From assembly GCF_010119235.1 (NCBI RefSeq), contig NZ_JAAATZ010000001.1, forward strand, positions 2,944,501-3,008,500: DNA of 64,000 nt. The letters run 5' to 3'. Made by a program: the position numbers and the translations under genes. Within the stretch, counting starts at the first letter, position 1, and each line of letters starts with the position of its first letter. The notes beneath the pieces were generated by a model. That model was given only the letters and a program-made list of their open reading frames with translations. It searched no databases and was not told the origin of the DNA. Below, piece after piece: positions 1-9,510 of this stretch. The DNA is from Flavobacterium phycosphaerae (lineage in GTDB: Bacteria > Bacteroidota > Bacteroidia > Flavobacteriales > Flavobacteriaceae).

Positions 1-255
1 AACGAATTTAGTTTGAGAAGTGTTGTTCAAAAATACTCCAACATAAGCAATGAAAGAATAGCCTAATTTTTCATAATCCAAAGATAATGAAGAACCCATA
101 ATGATACCTGAATCTTCCATTTTCTTCACTCTGACGTGAACGGTTCCCGCAGAAATCAATAATTTTTTTGCGATATCAGTAAAAGGGATTCTGGTGTTGT
201 CAATCAACATGTCCAAGATTTGGTGGTCTACTTCATCTAAGCGAAACTTACTCAT
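1..255 (-). CDS. Lrp/AsnC family transcriptional regulator (N-terminal part, cut by window edge)
   Basis: The minus strand from 255 to the window edge reads 85 codons beginning MSKFRLDEVDHQILDML. This is the N-terminal winged helix-turn-helix of the Lrp/AsnC (feast/famine) family, including the motif ILDMLIDNTRIPFTDIAKKL and the recognition-helix segment ISAGTVHVRVKKMEDSGII. The ligand-binding RAM domain just begins (GYSFIAYVGVF) before the sequence ends. Family members bind DNA as dimers or octamers and respond to amino acids. The start is the only ATG with an upstream gap. The downstream neighbour is a separate peptidase gene on the same strand. The effector cannot be told from this fragment. 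Confidence 0.85.
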   Translation of the reverse strand, partial: MSKFRLDEVDHQILDMLIDNTRIPFTDIAKKLLISAGTVHVRVKKMEDSGIIMGSSLSLDYEKLGYSFIAYVGVFLNNTSQTKFV

Positions 256-313
256 AAAAAAGATTTTATTTACTATAACTTGTTAGGCAATTCAAAGATT
301 ACTAATCAAACTG

Positions 314-1456
314 TCAGTGGCTTACTGAACCGTTAACTATTTTTATATTTTTTCCTAAATAAAAATCAGCCTTTTGTTCGATATTCGGGAAATTAGTTAA
401 GTCATCTTGATATAATGCTTCGTTTGCATCAATAACCACATGGCCAAAATAATTTTCTAAATGATCTATTTGAGCAATTTTTGCTTCAAATGTTACTTCA
501 TCTTTAGTCAGAACTTCTTTGAATTGAGCTGCAAAATTGATAATTTTTTCGTTATCATCATAATTTATTTTGACATTTTTATAAACAAAGTCATAAAAAA
601 CGACTTTATTTTGCGGAATTTTTAAATAATCTTCGATTTCGTTGCTAACTACATCGTTGTCGTAAAGAAATAGCAGTCCGTCAAGTAGGGCAATAAAAAT
701 GTATTTTCGGGTAGTCTCTCTTTGATAATCATTTGGAAAATGGCCGGCTTCAAATAAAACAGTTGGCACATTTAAATACTGAAATGTATCTCCTACACAA
801 TTAAGATTAAAGGAATCGTCAAACCGCCCAACTTGATTGGGGATAAACTGTTGCAGGGTTTTATTCATTGCCGCAATAACGTTCATGGCTTTTGTTCGAA
901 CGTCATTGATGTCGCGATTTTCGTTATAGGCAGGTGCTAAAAAAGAAACGGTAGCCGGTTTCCCGGAATCGGCCACGCCAAAAATGGTACGTTGATCGTG
1001 AAGATTGTAGCAATAATCCGGTTTGAAGTCATCGAATACTTTTCGCAATACTTTGCTCTCGGGTTGCGATTGATTTTGGGCGTCTCTATTTAAATCGATA
1101 CCATTCGCGTTTTCACGGGTGTAGGCTTCTGCTCCATCTGGATTTAGCATTGGCAGCATACAAAAGGTGAATTCGGATAAGAGTTTTTTACTTAAATCAG
1201 TATTGTCGTTAAGCAGATTGATGAAGTCGAATAATGCTTTCGTAGTGGTGCTTTCGTTACCGTGCATTTGGGACCACAGTAAAATTCGTTTAGCTCCTGT
1301 CCCGGTTTCATATTTATAGATTGGTTTTCCTAAAACTGATTCACCAACCACTTCAACTCGAAACTTGGAGCATAAGGGTTCGATGTGTTTTAGTGTGATG
1401 TATCTTCCGAAAAGACTTTCTTCTTTGTATTGTTGGTGTAAAGCTAGATAATCCAT
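314..1456 (-). CDS. M14 family zinc carboxypeptidase-like protein
   Basis: 380 residues with the M14 metallocarboxypeptidase layout. Zinc ligands are H65 and E68 in the motif MHGNEST, and H153 in YNLHDQR. NPDG (105-108) and DLNRD (121-125) are the substrate-binding segments, and E236 in VLFEAGH is the likely catalytic glutamate. I see no clear signal peptide at the N-terminus (MDYLALHQQYKEES), so it may be cytoplasmic, which is unusual for this family. About 100 residues beyond the catalytic Glu form a C-terminal extension of unknown role. A -7-like box (TACTTTTG on the minus strand, 1471-1478) lies just upstream. It probably trims peptides or peptidoglycan-derived peptides; the substrate is not deducible. 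Confidence 0.8.
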   Translation of the reverse strand: MDYLALHQQYKEESLFGRYITLKHIEPLCSKFRVEVVGESVLGKPIYKYETGTGAKRILLWSQMHGNESTTTKALFDFINLLNDNTDLSKKLLSEFTFCMLPMLNPDGAEAYTRENANGIDLNRDAQNQSQPESKVLRKVFDDFKPDYCYNLHDQRTIFGVADSGKPATVSFLAPAYNENRDINDVRTKAMNVIAAMNKTLQQFIPNQVGRFDDSFNLNCVGDTFQYLNVPTVLFEAGHFPNDYQRETTRKYIFIALLDGLLFLYDNDVVSNEIEDYLKIPQNKVVFYDFVYKNVKINYDDNEKIINFAAQFKEVLTKDEVTFEAKIAQIDHLENYFGHVVIDANEALYQDDLTNFPNIEQKADFYLGKNIKIVNGSVSH

Positions 1457-1503
1457 AAAATAAATTTACACAAAAGTAAGTAACGGAAACCATTTGCATA
1501 AAA

Positions 1504-1532
1504 AAAACCTTTGATAAATTACCAAAGGTTTT
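1504..1532 (-). terminator. Rho-independent terminator
   Basis: A ten-base-pair stem (AAAACCTTTG at 1504-1513 with CAAAGGTTTT at 1523-1532) and a nine-base loop. Read on the minus strand it runs into a T tract. It lies directly after the stop of the lipoprotein gene at 1554. Confidence 0.75.
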
Positions 1533-1553
1533 CTGAGTATAAGAACAAAAATA

Positions 1554-2567
1554 TTATTCTCTTAAAAGGTATACACTGCTTACACCGGCTTCTGCTCTGG
1601 AACTGGCCGGAGCTAAATTAGCGTTGGCATTTGGTAAATTAAATGTTAGTACTTTACCGCCGCCATTTAAACGTTCGGCCACAAAAATTTGTTTGGTGAT
1701 ATGGTCATAAGCCACGTCAACCGGATTTCCTAACGAAGTAGCCGAACCATAAATTCTGATTTGATTGTTCATAGCAATTGTTCCCATATTGGCAGTTGCG
1801 GCTAATACATCGGTAAATCCTCTGATGACAATAATACCCCCATCTGAATCAGAGGTAGCACTACCTACATCAGTTAAGACCATAGTGTTGCTTTTTTTAG
1901 AATAAGTAATACCGTGCGTTCTTACCAAACCTTCAACAGTAACTCTTTTGCTTGGCAAAATAGCACCACTAGCATTGGCGAAGAAATTGTCAAATACTAC
2001 TAAGTCTGAAGTTAAGTCGGCCACAGCATAAAGCGTATTACCTTCTAAATGAATACCCCAAACTTTGAAGTTAACGGTATAGGAATTCATTAAATTGATA
2101 CCGGTCGTGGTTTTTTGATATACTACTAATTTGTTAGTATTGGCATTGGCGGCACTTTGATCCTGAGTAACCACAATCCAATCGCCGGAAACGGCAATTT
2201 CTCTAGCATTATTAAAATCAGAGGCGCTGGACATGTCTAAAGCTAATGCTGACGCGTTGGTCATAATGGCATCTTGTACACCATCATACAATTCGATTTT
2301 GTTGTTAGAACGGGAAGCTAAAATGAATTCATCGCTTTCGTTAAAATAGTAAGCACCGTCAGCATCGGCAGAAGCCACCGAGAAACTGTACGTCATAGCC
2401 GTGTTTAAATCGGTAACAGAAGCTTTACCGGAAGTGTTGCTGGTAGTGAATAATTTGAATTCTTTTTTAGGAGATCCTTTTAATTCATTATTAGACATGG
2501 ATGCATCATCTGAGCAGGAGAATAGCATGGCAGACAATAAGACTGAAGTAATAATAGTTTTTTTCAT
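1554..2567 (-). CDS. Secreted lipoprotein, probable beta-propeller
   Basis: 337 residues starting with a lipoprotein signal (MKKTIITSVLLSAMLFSCSDD) whose lipobox ends at Cys18, so the mature protein should be membrane-anchored. The rest is a run of short strand-rich segments such as FILASRSNNKIELYDG, WIVVTQDQ, LYAVADLTSDLVVFDNF and IFVAERLNGGGKVLTFNLP. These resemble blades of an NHL or SMP-30-like beta-propeller. The pattern EAGVSSVYLLRE closes the chain. I do not recognise a specific family and see no catalytic residues. It is flanked by a terminator and stands alone. It could be a surface binding protein. Confidence 0.6.
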   Translation of the reverse strand: MKKTIITSVLLSAMLFSCSDDASMSNNELKGSPKKEFKLFTTSNTSGKASVTDLNTAMTYSFSVASADADGAYYFNESDEFILASRSNNKIELYDGVQDAIMTNASALALDMSSASDFNNAREIAVSGDWIVVTQDQSAANANTNKLVVYQKTTTGINLMNSYTVNFKVWGIHLEGNTLYAVADLTSDLVVFDNFFANASGAILPSKRVTVEGLVRTHGITYSKKSNTMVLTDVGSATSDSDGGIIVIRGFTDVLAATANMGTIAMNNQIRIYGSATSLGNPVDVAYDHITKQIFVAERLNGGGKVLTFNLPNANANLAPASSRAEAGVSSVYLLRE

Positions 2568-2627
2568 AATAAATAGTTTTTGTTGATTATTGACAATCCT
2601 ATCTACGAGAAAAAAAAAGAAAGGGTT

Positions 2628-3206
2628 TTACACTTGGAATTGTTTTTCGGGAAATTTGCCTTGAACCCCTTTAAAATGTGATAAAATTTGTTTCATATCA
2701 GTATCATAATCTCCTGAAACGGTAACGGGATTCCCAATTCTGACTTCTTTTTTGGCATAATCAAAAGCAACCGGAACTATTGGCACATTAGCTTTTAAGG
2801 CAATGTAATAAAACCCTGTTTTGAGTTGGTCCACTTTCTTTCTGGTTCCTTCCGGAGCTATAGCCATTCGGAAGACTTTGCGTGAATTAAATACATCGGC
2901 TATGGCGTCAACTAAGTTTTTACCGCCACTTCTGTCCAATGGAGCGCCGCCAATACTTTTGAAATAATACCCAAACGGAAACAGGAAGAGTTCTTTCTTA
3001 CCCACAAAATTCATTTCTACGCCTATGATTCCGCGGGAAAACAAGCCCAAAAAGAAATCAAAATTAGACGTATGCGGCATCACCATCAAAACACACTTTT
3101 TGACTTCCTCCTCAACCGTTCCGACAATTTTCCAGCCCAGTAGTCTGAAAAAAATAAATTGGTATAATCGCCTTTTCACTTGTTTTATTTTGTGTAAATT
3201 TAACAT
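2628..3206 (-). CDS. 1-acyl-glycerol-3-phosphate acyltransferase-like (PlsC superfamily)
   Basis: 192 residues with the acyltransferase motifs in order: H45-x4-D50 (HTSNFD, catalytic), GGAPLDR at 86-92, and EGTR at 119-122 (phosphate binding). The family moves acyl chains onto glycerophosphate-type acceptors at the inner membrane. The protein is short (PlsC is usually about 240 residues) and resembles the small Bacteroidota acyltransferases annotated as glycerol acyltransferases. Its exact acceptor is unknown. It is divergently arranged with the methyltransferase-like gene starting at 3238, leaving only about 30 bases between the two starts. Confidence 0.8.
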   Translation of the reverse strand: MLNLHKIKQVKRRLYQFIFFRLLGWKIVGTVEEEVKKCVLMVMPHTSNFDFFLGLFSRGIIGVEMNFVGKKELFLFPFGYYFKSIGGAPLDRSGGKNLVDAIADVFNSRKVFRMAIAPEGTRKKVDQLKTGFYYIALKANVPIVPVAFDYAKKEVRIGNPVTVSGDYDTDMKQILSHFKGVQGKFPEKQFQV

Positions 3207-3237
3207 TTATCACTTATTTTTGAGCAAATTATTTTCG

Positions 3238-3900
3238 ATGTTGCAAAAACTCTTCAGCTACTTTCTTCCGGTAAATGTGTACAAGAAAAATTCTTCGGTA
3301 AGTAAAACTTTAGAAGTAACTTGGAACAACGGACAATTGGTTTTAGACAGCAAGCACACCAATTATTCGTATGGCAGTTTGCAGCGCATCTTGCGAAAAG
3401 GATTGAAATACATAGGCTTTGAACGCATTCGAAATTTTGAAAGTGTTTTGGTTCTAGGCGTAGCCGGAGGCAGTGTGATTAAAACATTGGTGGATGAAAT
3501 TAAATTTAACGGTATAATAACCGGCGTTGAAATTGACGAAAGTATTATCGAAATTGCCAATGAGTACTTTAAGTTGGATACTATTCCTAATTTGGAATTG
3601 GTAATTGACGACGCTTTTGAATTTGTATTGAAAACCAAACTGACTTACGATTTAATAATCATTGACATTTTTCAAGATACCGTGATGCCGAATTTTTTGT
3701 TTGAAGATTTTTTCATCAATCGCATCAATTCGTTACTCAATCTGAATGGATTTATCTTGTTTAACACTATGGTGATTAATGACCGGCAAGTACAAAGAAA
3801 TCTGAATTATAAAAGCAAATTCAACGGCAATTATTCGTTGCGCATGTATCCTAAGGTAGAAGAACACAATGAATTGTTTACCATCAAAAAACTGGCGTAA
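3238..3900 (+). CDS. Spermidine synthase-like / SAM-dependent methyltransferase fold protein
   Basis: 220 residues. The Rossmann motif LVLGVAGGSVIKTL is followed by the acidic residue in ITGVEIDESIIEIA and by LIIIDIF, the pattern of the spermidine synthase family. The spermidine synthase active-site Asp region is weakly conserved, so amine-propyl transfer is not certain. An open frame extends upstream to 3025, but that would run through the divergent acyltransferase gene; the ATG at 3238 is preferred. The stop codon overlaps the next ATG by one base (TAATG), so it is translationally coupled with the channel gene. Confidence 0.65.
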   Translation: MLQKLFSYFLPVNVYKKNSSVSKTLEVTWNNGQLVLDSKHTNYSYGSLQRILRKGLKYIGFERIRNFESVLVLGVAGGSVIKTLVDEIKFNGIITGVEIDESIIEIANEYFKLDTIPNLELVIDDAFEFVLKTKLTYDLIIIDIFQDTVMPNFLFEDFFINRINSLLNLNGFILFNTMVINDRQVQRNLNYKSKFNGNYSLRMYPKVEEHNELFTIKKLA

Positions 3901-4619
3901 TGAAAAAATTCCTGAAGAAACTTTTACTGGGCAAAATAACCACACGGGACCGAAATCGGTTTAACGTAACGCCAATTCAGAAACGAATTTTGAACATTCG
4001 TGCCATTTGGAACAATGACCATCAGGATGATAACGGTATTGAAAAAATTGTGCGCTTGTTGCTTTCGCTATCGCAAATGTTGTTTCCCGGACTTTATATC
4101 AAACATTATTCGCATAAAATCGGACATGAATATCAAGACTTGGTAATGGATATTTATGTGCTGCTCAAAGTGGCATTTCCGCTGCTAATACTCATGAATC
4201 ATTGGCAAGGCAATGCTGTTTTAATCACTATAATGGTTTATGTTTTGTTTGAAACCGTTTTATACATTCCGACTTTGATATTTGCTTCGGATATGCTTTC
4301 GCGGCCTCGTTCTTATAAGCGTTCGATGCTGTTGTTGTTTTTTAATTACATCGAAATTGTATTCTCGTTTGGGGTGTTGTATTCTTGTGGCAACAATATG
4401 AATCGACCTTTTGTTGGTTGGTACGACCCAATTTATTTTAGTATGGTTACCTCCTCCTCTATTGGTTTTGGCGATTATGTTCCGATAACGACTTATGCTA
4501 AAGTACTGGTGAGCATTCAGGCGTTGTTTTTCTTATCCTTCGTGGTATTGTTCCTGAATTTCTTTTCGAACAAAATCAAAAACAAAGGCTATTTTGATCA
4601 CGAGAGTGAAGAGTTTTAG
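3900..4619 (+). CDS. Potassium-channel-like membrane protein (two-TM pore domain)
   Basis: 239 residues. After a basic cytoplasmic N-terminus come hydrophobic helices (roughly residues 85-125 and 140-160). A pore loop follows with the selectivity-filter-like motif SSIGFGDY, then a last helix (VSIQALFFLSFVVLFLNFF). GFGD is a known variant of the potassium filter GYGD. No cytosolic RCK domain follows, so gating is unknown. It starts inside the stop codon of the preceding gene. The pairing of a polyamine-synthase-like enzyme with a cation channel is suggestive, since polyamines block many potassium channels, but the link is only inference. Confidence 0.7.
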   Translation: MKKFLKKLLLGKITTRDRNRFNVTPIQKRILNIRAIWNNDHQDDNGIEKIVRLLLSLSQMLFPGLYIKHYSHKIGHEYQDLVMDIYVLLKVAFPLLILMNHWQGNAVLITIMVYVLFETVLYIPTLIFASDMLSRPRSYKRSMLLLFFNYIEIVFSFGVLYSCGNNMNRPFVGWYDPIYFSMVTSSSIGFGDYVPITTYAKVLVSIQALFFLSFVVLFLNFFSNKIKNKGYFDHESEEF

Positions 4620-4650
4620 CATTTAGGATTAAGGAATTGGGATTTAGGAT

Positions 4651-5379
4651 TTATTTGAGAAACTGTCTTGCTTTTTCTAAATCTTCGAGGGTGTCTATGC
4701 CAATGCCTACGTGAGTTGTCTCGACCATTTTAATTCGTTTCCCAAATTCTAAATACCGTAGTTGTTCTAATTTTTCGGAAGCTTCTAACGATTTCATTGG
4801 TAAGCGATAAAAAGCTAAAAGTGCTTCTTTGCGAAAAGCATAAATACCAATGTGTTTCATGTAGCGAACTCCGGCATTAGTATCACGAGGATACGGAATT
4901 ACCGAACGTGAAAAATACAAGGCAAAACCACTTTGGTCGGTTACCACCTTTACATTATTAGGATTATTGATATCGTCTTGGTCAGTGATTTGAACCATTA
5001 AGGAAGCTAAATCGACTTTCTTTTCAAAATCTTTATGAAACACTTCAATGACTTTTTCTAAAGGTTCCTTATTTATAAAAGGCTCATCGCCTTGCACATT
5101 AATTACAATATCAACCTCCAAATTCTCTACTGCTTCTGCAATACGGTCGCTCCCGCTTTCATGCTCTTTGATACTCATGATGGCTTTACCTCCGTTATTC
5201 AAAATTTCATCATAAATCAAAATCGAATCTGTCACCACAAATACATCAGCAAACAAACCGGTATTGACTGCTGCTTCATAAGTTCGGGAAATAACGGTTT
5301 TGCCTCCCAAGTCCTGCATCAGTTTAGCAGGAAAACGAGTAGAAGCATAACGGGCGGGAATAACGGCGATGATTTTCAT
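4651..5379 (-). CDS. kdsB: 3-deoxy-manno-octulosonate cytidylyltransferase
   Basis: 242 residues, the usual KdsB length. It opens with the nucleotidyltransferase signature [14 protein letters not shown] and carries [11 protein letters not shown] (metal and CTP binding), [12 protein letters not shown] and [15 protein letters not shown], all characteristic of KdsB. The enzyme couples CTP and Kdo to give CMP-Kdo for lipopolysaccharide core assembly in the cytoplasm. It is convergent with the channel gene. The short spacer holds an AT-rich ATTTAGGATT-type repeat. Confidence 0.93.
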   Translation of the reverse strand: MKIIAVIPARYASTRFPAKLMQDLGGKTVISRTYEAAVNTGLFADVFVVTDSILIYDEILNNGGKAIMSIKEHESGSDRIAEAVENLEVDIVINVQGDEPFINKEPLEKVIEVFHKDFEKKVDLASLMVQITDQDDINNPNNVKVVTDQSGFALYFSRSVIPYPRDTNAGVRYMKHIGIYAFRKEALLAFYRLPMKSLEASEKLEQLRYLEFGKRIKMVETTHVGIGIDTLEDLEKARQFLK

Positions 5380-5413
5380 ACTTAATAATTTATCCTTTGC
5401 ATATAAAATCTCT

Positions 5414-6505
5414 TTAATTATTACCTTCGAGATTTACATTCCATAATTTAAATGTCATATCAGAATTACGAACTGAAGAATAAACGTCAAAACCTACTAT
5501 TATAGCATCATTATAGGTATAGCCAGGAGGGGGAGGAGGTAAATACTCTTGGATTAAAGGTATGTAATCAAAAGTTATTTCAGTAGGTACATCCAATGAA
5601 TTTATAGAGGGCAAACCTAATTTATTGGCGAGAAGAAGAATTCGAGCAGATGTCTGAACGCTGTTATTAACCCAATTACCAGTCCAATCCTTCCAAAAGA
5701 TTGCGTCATTAGCATTTCCATTTAAATCGTCATTCATTGGATTACAGAAAATAACTCCTAGCAAATCCGTTCTCGTTGGATAACTTGCATTTGATTTCCA
5801 ATATTCAATTCTTAAATCAGCTGTTAAATAAGAAGTTTTTAGCTCACTAGCACCGTTATTTCTTGCATGTCCAACTAACATAGCATTAAAACTTGGCTTA
5901 ATTTTTATAAACGAATTTAAATTATATTGCCCTGTGAAAGCATAATTTGCTAACCCCCATTGATTATGGTAATGCTCAAAAACTAAGCCTGTTTCGTGAA
6001 GTGAATCCGAATTTGAAAGATTCTTAGCATTATTAAAGATGGTAAAATTGATTGGATTACCATTTACCCAATCTACCCAAAAAGCATAACCGGGATAAAA
6101 TCCATATTCTGAATTGTTATATCCTTCGGTGACTAATTTGAATGATGGGTATTGTCCATGTGGTGCATTTATCCATACATTAGCATTAGTCTCTAATTTT
6201 TTCACCAAATAACTATAAGCTGGAGAATTAGATGGAGGTGACCAAACATTCCCAGGACTTCCAATATTATCTGCTTGTGACAAATCAGACAATTCATATA
6301 AAGGCAGTTCTGTGCTTGCTACCCCATTAATTAAGGGTAAATGCATAAAAGACCTCCATCTAACCCCATTATCGTTCCAAAGCAAAGAAACTGGAGCTGA
6401 CAAAGTTGTATTACTAGTTTTAGCATTGGTCTTAATGGCTTCATCATAATCACGACTACAACATAAAACTGTTAAACCTAATACTATTAAAGCACATTTC
6501 TTCAT
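5414..6505 (-). CDS. Lipoprotein of unknown function
   Basis: 363 residues from the ATG at 6505. The open frame extends to 6586, but the later start gives a clean lipoprotein signal ([22 protein letters not shown]) and fits a promoter at 6527-6558. The body is rich in aromatic residues ([26 protein letters not shown]) and includes a proline run (YLPPPPPGY). I do not recognise the family; a carbohydrate-binding or secreted beta-sandwich protein is possible but not supported by a motif. It stands alone between kdsB and the helicase gene. Confidence 0.6.
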   Translation of the reverse strand: MKKCALIVLGLTVLCCSRDYDEAIKTNAKTSNTTLSAPVSLLWNDNGVRWRSFMHLPLINGVASTELPLYELSDLSQADNIGSPGNVWSPPSNSPAYSYLVKKLETNANVWINAPHGQYPSFKLVTEGYNNSEYGFYPGYAFWVDWVNGNPINFTIFNNAKNLSNSDSLHETGLVFEHYHNQWGLANYAFTGQYNLNSFIKIKPSFNAMLVGHARNNGASELKTSYLTADLRIEYWKSNASYPTRTDLLGVIFCNPMNDDLNGNANDAIFWKDWTGNWVNNSVQTSARILLLANKLGLPSINSLDVPTEITFDYIPLIQEYLPPPPPGYTYNDAIIVGFDVYSSVRNSDMTFKLWNVNLEGNN

Positions 6506-6526
6506 ATTATTAAATTTTAAGGTTTT

Positions 6527-6558
6527 CAAATATAAAAAAATTATTGTTAAAAAATCAA
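6527..6558 (-). promoter_or_regulatory. Bacteroidota-type promoter for the lipoprotein at 5414-6505
   Basis: On the minus strand TTG (6556-6558) is followed after 21 bases by TATATTTG (6527-6534). This fits the Flavobacterium -33 TTG and -7 TAnnTTTG consensus. The box overlaps the last codon of the upstream helicase gene. Confidence 0.55.
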
Positions 6559-7976
6559 TCTTCAAAACTCTCCTCCTTAAAACCAATCAAATACAGCTTG
6601 TCTTTGGCACGAGTGACGGCAGTATAAAGCCAACGCACATAATCGGTATCAATACCATCGGGCAAATAAGGTTGCTCGATAAACACTGTATTCCATTGCC
6701 CTCCTTGTGATTTGTGGCAAGTAATGGCATAAGAAAATTTTACTTGAAGCGCATTGAAATACTCATTGCCTTTTACTTTCAGGAATTTGCGGTATTGGGG
6801 TTCTCCTTCATAATCTTTCATCACTTCCTGATACAACGTATTGCTTTCATCATAAGTCAACGAAGGCGATTCGCTTGTAATGGTATCCAAAAGCAATACG
6901 GTTTCAAAAGGTTTCTGGTTGGGATAATCGACCATTCTTATTTTGACTTTGGCAAATTTAAAACCATACAATTCCTTGAAGCTGAAAATTTCCAGCACTT
7001 CAATAATATCACCATTGGCAATAAAGCCGGCTTCGTCAGTTTCTTTTAACCAAAAATAATTATTCTTCACCACCATCAAGTAATCTCCCACCGACAAGTC
7101 ACTGTCTTTGTCTAAAATCTTACTGCGAATTTGCTGATTGTATTGATTCGCTCTTTTATTGGAACGCACAATAAAGCACGTATCTTCTACACTATAATTA
7201 CTGTAGGCACTTTGAATAGCATCTTGTATATCGTAACCGTCCGTCAAACGAACAATGTCTTTGAAGCCTTTTAAGTTAAATTGAAAAGTATCCACAAACG
7301 AGCTTTTCAAAATCTCTCGCAACTCGGTAGCATTAAATAAAATTCCTGATTTTTCTTCTTGACGCATCACTTCATCCAACTCAATCGAGAACACTTCTTT
7401 ATGGTAATGCATCGCCAGCAAATCCGTATTTAGTGCCGGACTCACATCCAACTGTACCGGTGGCAACTGCGCCGTATCGCCTAATAACAAGAGTTTGCAA
7501 TTGTCACCATTATAAACATAAGACATTAAATCATCCAGTAATGAACCGTTTTCATACAGCTTTGATTCGGTATTCACATCCGAAATCATTGAAGATTCAT
7601 CGACTATAAAAATGGTATTCTTGTGTTTGTTGGCTTGCATGGTAAAAGACACGCCTCCACTTTTGCCTTTCTTGGGGAAATAAATTTTCTTGTGAATCGT
7701 AAAAGCCGGTTTGTTTGAATAATTGGCAATGACTTTTGCCGCTCTTCCCGTGGGTGCCAATAAAACATACTTTTTATTGATGGCAACAAGATTATTAACA
7801 ATCGTAGAAATCACAGTCGTTTTACCCGTTCCGGCGTAGCCTTTTAAAACAAAAAGCTCTTCTTTATTGGTATTGGTTAAAAAAACGGCAATCTGTTGAA
7901 AAAAAATATCCTGTTTTACAGTTGGCTGAAACGGAAACTGGTTGCGCAAAACACTGTAAAATTGGGAAGAAGTCAT
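6555..7976 (-). CDS. RecD-like ATP-dependent DNA helicase (superfamily 1)
   Basis: 473 residues. Walker A is GYAGTGKT (46-53) and Walker B is FIVDESS (123-129). LLLLGDTAQLPPV (motif III) follows, and the C-terminal half contains YAITCHKSQGGQW and LYTAVTRAKDKLYLIG (motifs V and VI, UvrD-like C-terminal fold). This is the RecD/Pif1-like architecture of helicases that move 5' to 3' on single-stranded DNA. It lacks the RecD N-terminal extension, so it is probably a stand-alone repair helicase rather than part of RecBCD. The gene ends just before the next lipoprotein promoter. Confidence 0.8.
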   Translation of the reverse strand: MTSSQFYSVLRNQFPFQPTVKQDIFFQQIAVFLTNTNKEELFVLKGYAGTGKTTVISTIVNNLVAINKKYVLLAPTGRAAKVIANYSNKPAFTIHKKIYFPKKGKSGGVSFTMQANKHKNTIFIVDESSMISDVNTESKLYENGSLLDDLMSYVYNGDNCKLLLLGDTAQLPPVQLDVSPALNTDLLAMHYHKEVFSIELDEVMRQEEKSGILFNATELREILKSSFVDTFQFNLKGFKDIVRLTDGYDIQDAIQSAYSNYSVEDTCFIVRSNKRANQYNQQIRSKILDKDSDLSVGDYLMVVKNNYFWLKETDEAGFIANGDIIEVLEIFSFKELYGFKFAKVKIRMVDYPNQKPFETVLLLDTITSESPSLTYDESNTLYQEVMKDYEGEPQYRKFLKVKGNEYFNALQVKFSYAITCHKSQGGQWNTVFIEQPYLPDGIDTDYVRWLYTAVTRAKDKLYLIGFKEESFED

Positions 7977-8052
7977 TTAGGATTTATTCTGAAAATTGGA
8001 TTTCAAATATAGGATTAAGAATTGTAATTTATACTATAATATAAGTTGCGTA

Positions 8053-8068
8053 TAAATTTGTAAGTTTG
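8053..8068 (+). promoter_or_regulatory. Two adjoining -7-like boxes upstream of the DUF3822 gene
   Basis: TAAATTTG (8053-8060) and TAAGTTTG (8061-8068) are two consecutive matches to TAnnTTTG, about 25 to 40 bases before the ATG at 8094. I do not see a well-spaced TTG for either. Confidence 0.4.
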
Positions 8069-8093
8069 CCATTCGACAAAAGCAAAAACAAGT

Positions 8094-8906
8094 ATGTGGC
8101 AAAACACCAGCGTTATTGATAAAATGTATCAAAAACTTGCGATTCAGGTTTCACTGAATGGCTTGTCCTTTGCTACGTTTGACACGTTGATAAACAAACC
8201 CTTGGTGCTGCAAAAAATCGATTTGGGCAAAGTGCATGTTACCACCAAAATTGAAGACTTGTTTGCCGAAGCCTTTCAAAACCATCCTGAACTCAAAGCC
8301 GGCTATGATGATATCGTTATTGTTCACAATAATAATTTATCGACGTTTGTACCTACCGCGCTGTTTGATGAAGAGTACTTGGGAAGCTATTTGCAATTTA
8401 ATACCAAAGTTTTTGAAACCGATTTCTTTGCTTTTGATGAATTGGCCAACTACGAAATGAACAATGTGTACATTCCGTATGTAAATATGAACAATTATTT
8501 CATTGATCGTTTTGGTACTTTTGACTACAAACATGCCAACACGGTTTTGGTCAATAAATTATTGGAGGTATCCAAAAACAATGAAGAGCGCAAAATGTTT
8601 GTACATGTAAGCGATACGCATTTTGAAATTGTTGTGATTCAAAATCAACAACTGCAACTTTACAATTCCTTTGATTATAAAACACCGGAAGATTTTCTGT
8701 ACTATATTTTATTCACTGCAGAACAATTGCACCTGAATCCGGAAAACTTCAAATTGGAATTGCTTGGAAAAATCACAGAAGGCGATTCGCTTTACAACAT
8801 CGCTTATAAATACGTTCGCAACGTTTCCCTGTTTGATGTAAGCTTTATGTCGAATCCTTTCTCGGAAACCGAAAATCGCGAACACTTTATCCTATTACAT
8901 TCATGA
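8094..8906 (+). CDS. DUF3822 family protein
   Basis: 270 residues matching the Bacteroidota DUF3822 family by general features. It has an N-terminal LAIQVSLNGLSFATFD segment and an internal FVHVSDTHFEIVVIQNQQLQLYNSF segment. Both recall an actin-like ATPase fold of the type seen in PilM/FtsA relatives, though I see no clear phosphate loop. Function is unknown. Its stop overlaps the rsmD start by four bases (ATGA), and this pairing with rsmD is frequent in flavobacteria. A role tied to RNA modification or membrane assembly cannot be shown here. Confidence 0.75.
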   Translation: MWQNTSVIDKMYQKLAIQVSLNGLSFATFDTLINKPLVLQKIDLGKVHVTTKIEDLFAEAFQNHPELKAGYDDIVIVHNNNLSTFVPTALFDEEYLGSYLQFNTKVFETDFFAFDELANYEMNNVYIPYVNMNNYFIDRFGTFDYKHANTVLVNKLLEVSKNNEERKMFVHVSDTHFEIVVIQNQQLQLYNSFDYKTPEDFLYYILFTAEQLHLNPENFKLELLGKITEGDSLYNIAYKYVRNVSLFDVSFMSNPFSETENREHFILLHS

Positions 8907-9487
8907 GAATCATCTCGGGCAAATACAAAGGCCGACGCATAGCACCACCCAAAAACCTCCCAGTTCGTCCTACGACAGACATGAGCAAAGAGGCACTGTT
9001 TAATGTCTTGAACAATCATTTCAACTTTTCGGAACTGAAAGTATTAGAACTTTTTGCCGGCACGGGAAGCATTAGTTACGAATTTGCCTCTCGCGGTTGT
9101 TCGCCGATTCTTTGTGTTGATGGCGATATGGGTTGTGTAAATTTCATCAAAAAAACGGCTAAGGAGTTTGACTTTGATATTACGGCCATAAAAAGTGATG
9201 TCTTTAAATTTCTCGAAAAACATACCGGTAACTATGATATTATTTTTGCCGACCCTCCTTATGGCATGAGTCAGCAGGAATTCGAGAAAATCATTCAGCT
9301 TATCTTTGAAAACGAATTATTGGATGAAGAAGGAATGCTCATTGTTGAACATTCCAAATACACCAAGTTGGATCATATGGCGAATTACTCGTTCCAAAAA
9401 AACTATGGCGGTTCTGTTTTTACGTTCTTCGAATTTGAAAGTGATGAAGAAGAGTCAGAAGACTTTGAAGAGGAGGATGAAAGCTAA
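8903..9487 (+). CDS. rsmD: 16S rRNA (guanine(966)-N(2))-methyltransferase
   Basis: 194 residues. RsmD signature MRIISGKYKGRRI at the N-terminus, RPTTDMSKEALFNVL, SAM-binding LELFAGTGSISYE, and the catalytic (D/N)PPY motif as FADPPYGM. The enzyme methylates G966 of 16S rRNA during small-subunit assembly. The C-terminus is an unusual acidic tail (FESDEEESEDFEEEDES) absent from E. coli RsmD. It starts four bases inside the stop of the DUF3822 gene, so the two are likely coupled. Confidence 0.93.
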   Translation: MRIISGKYKGRRIAPPKNLPVRPTTDMSKEALFNVLNNHFNFSELKVLELFAGTGSISYEFASRGCSPILCVDGDMGCVNFIKKTAKEFDFDITAIKSDVFKFLEKHTGNYDIIFADPPYGMSQQEFEKIIQLIFENELLDEEGMLIVEHSKYTKLDHMANYSFQKNYGGSVFTFFEFESDEEESEDFEEEDES

Positions 9488-9510
9488 AAAAACTTCGTAA
9501 TTCAAAAAAA

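Noticed and set aside
3025..3237. Upstream extension of the spermidine-synthase-like gene
   Set aside because: It would overlap the divergent acyltransferase gene and adds no conserved residues; the ATG at 3238 fits.
6714..7049. A 111-codon plus-strand frame inside the helicase gene
   Set aside because: Antisense shadow of a gene with clear helicase motifs; no independent evidence.
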